This document shows, piece after piece, positions 6,042 through 8,802 of a DNA stretch of 8,802 bases. The DNA comes from Phenylobacterium aquaticum. GTDB lineage: Bacteria > Pseudomonadota > Alphaproteobacteria > Caulobacterales > Caulobacteraceae. The DNA lies in NCBI RefSeq assembly GCF_947378715.1, contig NZ_CANCLE010000160.1, forward strand, positions 1-8,802. The letters are read 5' to 3'. The notes beneath the pieces were generated by a model. That model saw only the letters and a program-made list of their open reading frames with translations. It had not been told where the DNA came from and did not search any database. Made by a program: the position numbers and the translations under genes. Position 1 is the first letter of the stretch. Every line of letters starts with the position of its first letter.

Positions 6042-6190
6042 CGCCGAGCCCTGCGTTGTTTTTCCGCTGCGGGCGGTCAAAAATTCCGCTGACCCGCTGA
6101 AAAAATAGGCGCCCCTTCGGGCCGGCCTCTGGCAATAGACCCCCTCCCGGCGCGTCGCGTCCGCCGGACATCACGGGGGAAGACGACGCC
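6042..6190. other. cheW-amtB intergenic region
   Basis: The 149 bp hold three copies of CCGCTG (6064-6069, 6086-6091, 6094-6099), A-runs at 6079-6083 and 6100-6105, and a small hairpin GCCC-CTTC-GGGC (6111-6122). Read on the minus strand the hairpin is followed by GCC and TATTTTTT, the shape of a weak intrinsic terminator, though no minus-strand gene ends here. The ribosome site of amtB is CGGGGGAAG at about 6174-6182, nine bases before the ATG. I found no convincing sigma-54 (-24/-12) element. Confidence 0.4.
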
Positions 6191-7402
6191 ATGACCGCCA
6201 ACTCGGGCGACACCGCCTGGATTCTCAGCGCCACGGCGCTGGTCCTGTTCATGACCCTGCCGGGCCTGGCCCTGTTCTATGCCGGGCTGGTGCGGGCCAA
6301 GAACGTGCTTTCGGTCATGACCCATTGCGTGGCCATCGCCTGCCTGGCCTCGGTGCTGTGGCTGCTGGGCGGCTACAGCCTGGCCTTCTCCGGGACGGGG
6401 CCGCTGATCGGCGACCTGGCCAAGGCGGGCCTGGTTCATGTCCCCCGTGACGCCCGGGTCGGCGGCCTGCCGGAAAGCGTGTTCTTCGGCTTCCAGATGA
6501 CCTTCGCCATCATCACCCCGGCCCTGATGGTCGGGGCCTTCGTGGAGCGCATCAAGTTCTCGGCCGTCCTGGCCTTTTCCGGCCTGTGGCTGCTCCTGAT
6601 CTATGCCCCGGTCTGCCACTGGGTATGGGGCGGCGGCTGGCTCGGCCGGCTGCATGTCATGGACTATGCCGGCGGCCTGGTGGTGCACGCGACCGCCGGG
6701 GTCTCGGCCCTGGTCATCGCCTGGGCGGTGGGCCCGCGCGACGGCTATCCCCATGTCTCGCCGCCGCACAATCCGGGCATGACCATGATCGGCGCCGGCA
6801 TGCTGTGGGTCGGCTGGTACGGCTTCAACGCCGGCAGCGCGCTCGCCGCCAATGGCGACGCCGGCTCGGCCCTGATCGCCACCCATCTGTCGGCGGCGAC
6901 CGCCGGCCTCACCTGGGCCCTGATCGAATATCGCCGCTTCGGCCGCGCCAGCATGGTCGGCCTGGTCACCGGCGTGGTGGCGGGCCTGGCCACTGTCACC
7001 CCGGCCTCGGGCTTCGTCGGCCCCCTGGGCGGCGTGCTGCTGGGCGCCGCCGGCAGCCTGATCTGCTACCAGGCGGTCGAGCTGGTGAAGCACAAGGTCC
7101 GCATCGACGACAGCCTCGACGTCTTCGCCGTCCATGGGATCGGCGGCATATTGGGAACCCTGCTGGTGGCGGTGCTGGCCGCCCGCCCGGCCGGCGGGGC
7201 CGGCTATGCGCCGGGCATGGACATGGTCCGGCAGCTGGGCGTCCAGGCCATCGGCGTCGCCGCCGTCTGCGCCTGGTCGGCGGGCGCCAGCCTCATCCTG
7301 GTCCTGGTCCTCAAGCGCGCCATCGGCCTGCGCGCCCGCGAGGACGCCATCGAGGAAGGCCTCGACATGGCCGCCCACGGCGAGCGCGCCTACAATCCCT
7401 GA
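6191..7402 (+). CDS. amtB: Ammonium transporter, Amt/MEP/Rh family
   Basis: The 403-residue integral membrane protein moves ammonium across the inner membrane and is predicted to form a trimer with about 11 spans. Family signatures are clear: the N-terminal FYAGLVRAKNVLS (29-41), the first-gate region FQMTFAIITPAL (101-112), the recruitment-site HWVWGGGW (143-150), and DYAGGLVVHATAGVSALV (158-175) with Asp158 and pore His166. It also has GWYGFNAGSALAAN (208-221) and DVFAVHGIGGILGT (310-323) with the second pore His315. The cytosolic tail (REDAIEEGLDMAAHGERAYNP) is the conserved segment that contacts PII/GlnK proteins. The start ATG has a strong Shine-Dalgarno. Unlike the usual glnK-amtB arrangement there is no PII gene directly upstream; cheW is there instead. 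Transport competence is expected since both pore histidines remain. Nitrogen control is likely but no NtrC or sigma-54 site is evident. Confidence 0.95.
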   Translation: MTANSGDTAWILSATALVLFMTLPGLALFYAGLVRAKNVLSVMTHCVAIACLASVLWLLGGYSLAFSGTGPLIGDLAKAGLVHVPRDARVGGLPESVFFGFQMTFAIITPALMVGAFVERIKFSAVLAFSGLWLLLIYAPVCHWVWGGGWLGRLHVMDYAGGLVVHATAGVSALVIAWAVGPRDGYPHVSPPHNPGMTMIGAGMLWVGWYGFNAGSALAANGDAGSALIATHLSAATAGLTWALIEYRRFGRASMVGLVTGVVAGLATVTPASGFVGPLGGVLLGAAGSLICYQAVELVKHKVRIDDSLDVFAVHGIGGILGTLLVAVLAARPAGGAGYAPGMDMVRQLGVQAIGVAAVCAWSAGASLILVLVLKRAIGLRAREDAIEEGLDMAAHGERAYNP

Positions 7403-7421
7403 CGCGGTAAGGGATTTTATC

Positions 7422-7455
7422 CACGAACCACACGAACCACACGAACCACACGAAC
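7422..7455 (+). repeat. Tandem array of CACGAACCA (3.8 copies)
   Basis: Three perfect 9-bp units followed by a 7-bp partial unit. Because 9 is a multiple of three, the array leaves frames open, giving a spurious His-Glu-Pro repeat peptide when translated. Perfect copies suggest recent slippage or ongoing gene conversion with other copies. Confidence 0.85.
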
Positions 7456-7458
7456 AGC

Positions 7459-7478
7459 AAAAGGGGCGGTCACGCCCC
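7459..7478 (-). terminator. Intrinsic terminator for the yggT-DUF167 unit
   Basis: On the minus strand GGGGCG-TGAC-CGCCCC forms a 6-bp all-GC stem with a tetraloop, immediately followed by TTTT. It lies 114 bp beyond the stop of the DUF167 gene, with no intervening minus-strand gene, and sits inside the 9-mer repeat element. The T run is short, so strength is uncertain. Confidence 0.5.
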
Positions 7479-7511
7479 GATACCGCCGTCAGAGGTTGGT
7501 TAGATCGGTCT

Positions 7512-7527
7512 GGGTCGGCGCCGACCC
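7512..7527. repeat. 16-bp perfect palindrome
   Basis: GGGTCGGCGCCGACCC is self-complementary over all 16 bases, placed just inside the right arm of the 9-mer element. It could be a protein-binding site or part of the element's folded structure. No T run follows on the plus strand, so it is not a typical terminator for amtB. Confidence 0.6.
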
Positions 7528-7591
7528 GTGCGTGTGGTTCGTGGGGTTCGTGGACAACTCTTTTCTGCGCCTGCGGCGCCCCGAACCCTGT

Positions 7592-7876
7592 TCAGTTCGC
7601 CGGCGGCGCGCCCAGCTTGGCGGCGAGGGCCTCGGGCTCCAGCCCCTCGATCTCGATCAGCTTCACCCGGGCGGTCTCGCCGGAGAGGATGCGCAGGGCC
7701 GATTTCGGCCGGCCCACGGCCTTGGCCAGCAGGGCGATGACCGCGGCGTTGGCCGCGCCATCGGCGGCCGCGGCGCTGACCCTCAGCTTCAGCAGCGGCC
7801 GGCCGGCGGGGTCGAGGCTCCAGCCGTCCACGGCGTCGCGGCCGCCCTTGGGCGTCACCCGCACCGCCAGGCGCAC
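7592..7876 (-). CDS. DUF167 (YggU) family protein
   Basis: The 94-residue cytosolic protein shows the DUF167 pattern: RVTPKGGRDAVDGW (6-19), then LKLRVSAAAADGAANAAVIALLAKAVGRPKSALRI in short blocks, where DGAAN (39-43) matches the family's DGxAN, followed by SGETARVKLIEIEG (65-78). Structures of relatives show a small alpha/beta fold, but the biochemical role is unknown. The start is a GTG at 7876: an in-frame TAG lies five codons upstream, and no ATG is available between. There are only seven bases after the yggT stop, so the pair is probably translated from one mRNA. The usual proteobacterial yggT-yggU order is thus preserved. A likely terminator lies downstream at 7459-7478. Confidence 0.85.
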   Translation of the reverse strand: MRLAVRVTPKGGRDAVDGWSLDPAGRPLLKLRVSAAAADGAANAAVIALLAKAVGRPKSALRILSGETARVKLIEIEGLEPEALAAKLGAPPAN

Positions 7877-7883
7877 GGCGATG

Positions 7884-8189
7884 TCAGCCTAGGACGGCGA
7901 TGAGGGGTCCGAAAATCAGCGGCAGCAGATAGCGGCGCGCGCCCTCGATGATCAGCAGCACGATGATCGGGCTGATATCGACGCCGCCCAGCGCGGGAAT
8001 GATCCGCCGGAAGGGCCGCAGGATCGGCTGGGTCACCGCGTCCAGGAAGCGCCAGATGTTGCCCACCATGGGATTGCGCAGATTGATCACGTCGAAGGCC
8101 ACCAGCCACGACAGGATCGCGCTGACCACGATCGCCAGGGACAGGAGCCCGAACAGATTGTCGACGATGAAGTAGATGAATTTGCCCAT
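7884..8189 (-). CDS. YggT family integral membrane protein
   Basis: This 101-residue inner-membrane protein has two predicted spans (about residues 8-32 and 72-99) with a conserved hairpin between them. The YggT signature is visible: ILSWLVAFDVINLRNPMV (25-42), FLDAVTQPILRPFRRIIPALGGVDISPIIVLLII (48-81). It contains one YggT unit, whereas the E. coli protein has two, as is common in alphaproteobacteria. Function is not firmly established; roles in osmotic or cell-envelope homeostasis have been suggested for relatives. The ATG at 8189 lacks a convincing Shine-Dalgarno, and a good promoter lies immediately upstream, so a leaderless mRNA is predicted. It forms a two-gene unit with the DUF167 gene. 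Confidence 0.9.
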   Translation of the reverse strand: MGKFIYFIVDNLFGLLSLAIVVSAILSWLVAFDVINLRNPMVGNIWRFLDAVTQPILRPFRRIIPALGGVDISPIIVLLIIEGARRYLLPLIFGPLIAVLG

Positions 8190-8196
8190 GGCCTGG

Positions 8197-8225
8197 GTTT
8201 AGCGGGGCGCGGCGCCCCCTGGCAA
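8197..8225 (-). promoter_or_regulatory. yggT promoter with palindromic spacer
   Basis: On the minus strand TTGCCA (8225-8220), a 17-bp spacer and CTAAAC (8202-8197) form a good housekeeping promoter; extended as GCTAAACC it nearly matches the Caulobacter -10 consensus GCTANAWC. Only seven bases separate the -10 from the ATG at 8189. Inside the spacer, GGGGCGC-G-GCGCCCC (8204-8218) is a perfect 7-bp inverted repeat that could be an operator. Confidence 0.55.
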
Positions 8226-8268
8226 GCGCCCGGCCGGCCCCTGCGGCGGCAAGACGCCTTTCTTGTGC

Positions 8269-8298
8269 TTGACAGGGCGGGTCTGAAAACGCTTATTC
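8269..8298 (+). promoter_or_regulatory. tRNA-Ala promoter
   Basis: TTGACA (8269-8274) is a perfect -35, followed at 18 bp by TTATTC (8293-8298); read as GCTTATTC (8291-8298) the -10 fits the Caulobacter GCTANAWC pattern apart from the fourth base. The tRNA begins 10 bases downstream, so the primary transcript would have a very short leader. Confidence 0.7.
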
Positions 8299-8308
8299 CG
8301 CGCCTCCT

Positions 8309-8384
8309 GGGGCCGTAGCTCAGATGGTAGAGCGCCTCGTTCGCAATGAGGAGGTCAGGGGTTCGATTCCCCTCGGCTCCACCA
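8309..8384 (+). tRNA. tRNA-Ala (anticodon CGC)
   Basis: The 76 bases fold as a full cloverleaf. The acceptor stem is GGGGCCG with CGGCTCC (one G-U pair), discriminator A, and CCA encoded at 8382-8384. The D arm is GCTC/GAGC. The anticodon stem is CCTCG/TGAGG with loop TTCGCAA, giving CGC at 8342-8344 (position 34-36), which reads the alanine codon GCG, frequent in GC-rich genomes. The T arm is AGGGG-TTCGATT-CCCCT. The identity pair G3-U70 of alanine tRNAs is present (third acceptor pair). It stands alone and is followed by an arsR gene, so its 3' end is worth checking as an integration site. Confidence 0.97.
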
Positions 8385-8410
8385 GGAACCTTTCCGCCGA
8401 GAAGATGCAG

Positions 8411-8430
8411 AAAAATCAGCCGCCTGGCTG
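8411..8430 (-). terminator. Possible minus-strand intrinsic terminator
   Basis: Read on the minus strand, CAGCC-AGGC-GGCTG is followed directly by ATTTTT. The stem is only 5 bp. No minus-strand gene to its right is in the window, so it may stop antisense transcription toward the tRNA, or be chance. Confidence 0.3.
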
Positions 8431-8468
8431 AGGCCGACCGGTCGTGCGCCGTCGTAGCCCACGGGCTC

Positions 8469-8511
8469 TTGACTCTCCTCCATGATTCCACGATCGTCGA
8501 ATTATGGAATC
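8469..8511 (+). promoter_or_regulatory. arsR promoter and inverted-repeat operator
   Basis: TTGACT (8469-8474) is a good -35; the -10 at the expected spacing (about 8492-8497, GATCGT) is poor. GATTCCA (8484-8490) and TGGAATC (8505-8511) form a perfect 7-bp inverted repeat 14 bp apart, covering the core promoter and the ATG at 8504, as expected of an autorepressor operator. Each arm contains a GANTC motif (GATTC, GAATC), the CcrM methylation target of Caulobacterales. There is no Shine-Dalgarno before the ATG. Confidence 0.5.
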
Positions 8512-8802
8512 ACAAGACGCCATCGAAGGCCTGTCCGCCCTGGCCCATCCAGGTCGCCTGGCGGTGTTTCGCCTGTTGGTCCAGGCGGGCGCGGCGGGCG
8601 TGCCGGCCGGCGAGATCGCGCGGGCGCTCGGCGCGCCGGCCAACACCATGTCCACCCAGCTGGCCATCCTCACCCGCGCCGGCCTGATCCGGTCGCGGCG
8701 GGAGAGCCGCTCGGTGATCTATTCCGCCGACTACGACCAGATCGGCGGGCTCATCGGCTTCCTGATGCAAGACTGCTGTCAGGGCCGGCCGGAGGTCTGC
8801 GG
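8504..8802 (+). CDS. arsR: ArsR-family arsenite-responsive repressor (3' end outside window)
   Basis: The frame gives 99 residues to the window edge without a stop. It is an ArsR/SmtB winged-helix protein: an N-terminal helix with LSALAHPGRLAVFRLLVQAG (10-29), the helix-turn-helix at about 35-60 (PAGEIARALGAPANTMSTQLAILTRAGLI in short form), and the beta-wing SRRESRSVIYSA (64-75). The C-terminal helix ends in QDCCQGRPEVC, with Cys91, Cys92 and Cys99, which corresponds to the C-terminal As(III)-binding triad of the Acidithiobacillus-type ArsR rather than the E. coli CVC motif in the DNA-binding helix. Binding of arsenite would release it from its operator. The start is well fixed, since an in-frame TGA lies at 8483-8485 and the only ATG after it is 8504. 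Arsenic-resistance genes are expected to the right. Confidence 0.9.
   Translation, partial: MESQDAIEGLSALAHPGRLAVFRLLVQAGAAGVPAGEIARALGAPANTMSTQLAILTRAGLIRSRRESRSVIYSADYDQIGGLIGFLMQDCCQGRPEVC

Larger units (their letters stand above)
7417..7557. repeat. Inverted tandem 9-mer element with internal palindromes
   Basis: The left arm (7417-7443) and right arm (7531-7557) are reverse complements at 25 of 27 positions. The left arm runs into a tandem array of the 9-bp unit CACGAACCA: three exact copies (7422-7430, 7431-7439, 7440-7448) plus CACGAAC (7449-7455). The right arm holds TGGTTCGTG (7535-7543) and GGGTTCGTG (7544-7552). Inside are a GC hairpin (7463-7478) and a 16-bp perfect palindrome (7512-7527). 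No transposase is encoded. It fills the gap between convergent amtB and the DUF167 gene. Dispersed elements built from ACGAAC-type short tandem arrays in inverted arms are, to my recollection, seen in various proteobacterial genomes, but I cannot name this one. Most likely a REP- or MITE-like non-autonomous intergenic repeat. Confidence 0.8.

Noticed and set aside
6120..6190. Sigma-54 promoter for amtB
   Set aside because: TGGCAATAG at about 6130 recalls a -24 element, but no GC-containing -12 follows at the required distance.
6077..7378. 433-codon minus-strand frame opposite amtB
   Set aside because: It is rich in Gly/Gln/Asp/His, with no domain pattern, as expected for an antisense shadow of a GC-rich membrane-protein gene.
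7422..7455. Possible CRISPR array
   Set aside because: Units are 9 bp and directly tandem with no spacers, and no cas gene is near.
7134..7892. Long plus-strand frame encoding a His-Glu-Pro repeat peptide
   Set aside because: The HEP repeats are the translated 9-bp DNA array; the rest of the frame is antisense to the DUF167 gene or overlaps the end of amtB in another frame, with low-complexity Arg/Ser/Pro composition.
8482..8504. ATG at 8482 as an earlier arsR start
   Set aside because: It is out of frame with the ArsR coding sequence, and an in-frame TGA lies at 8483-8485.

Overview
The window reads as a piece of a high-GC alphaproteobacterial chromosome, most likely from the Caulobacteraceae (Caulobacter/Phenylobacterium type). 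This rests on very GC-rich codon use, a perfect CtrA-type box (TTAA-N7-TTAAC), -10 elements resembling the Caulobacter GCTANAWC consensus, and alphaproteobacterial small families such as DUF6481. Genus-level placement is an inference from style, not from a database match.

Layout. 1-930 is the C-terminal part of a sensor histidine kinase whose 5' end lies outside the window; its stop overlaps tail-to-tail with a minus-strand lipoprotein gene (920-1432). A long palindromic intergenic repeat (1475-1526) separates this from a minus-strand pair, a 114-residue protein of unknown function (1685-2029) and a 37-residue single-span membrane microprotein (1572-1685) joined by a TGATG stop/start overlap. 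A divergent promoter region with the CtrA-type box (2058-2076) leads rightward into a ClC-family chloride channel/transporter with a CBS pair (2148-3914). Three minus-strand genes follow: a small exported protein (3924-4181), a DUF6481 protein (4289-4618) and a Sir2-type NAD-dependent deacylase (4682-5422). Rightward again come a stand-alone CheW-like protein (5577-6041) and an ammonium transporter of the Amt family (6191-7402), here without an adjacent glnK.

After amtB lies the most unusual non-coding structure: an element of about 140 bp (7417-7557) bounded by inverted arrays of a 9-bp unit (CACGAACCA), with a compact GC hairpin and a 16-bp perfect palindrome inside. It sits between convergent transcription units and appears to carry the intrinsic terminator of the minus-strand yggT-DUF167 pair (8189-7592). 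A tRNA-Ala(CGC) gene (8309-8384) with a good sigma-70-type promoter follows. The window ends inside an ArsR-family repressor gene (8504 onward) with the CC...C arsenic-binding C-terminus, which suggests an arsenic-resistance operon just beyond the edge.

The genes are mostly independent housekeeping, transport and signalling units rather than one pathway. No clear new multi-gene system is visible. The items most worth following are the 9-mer inverted-array element, the CtrA box with its coupled microprotein operon, the atypical ClC pore motifs, and a set of promoters placed so close to start codons (clC, yggT, arsR) that leaderless mRNAs are predicted.
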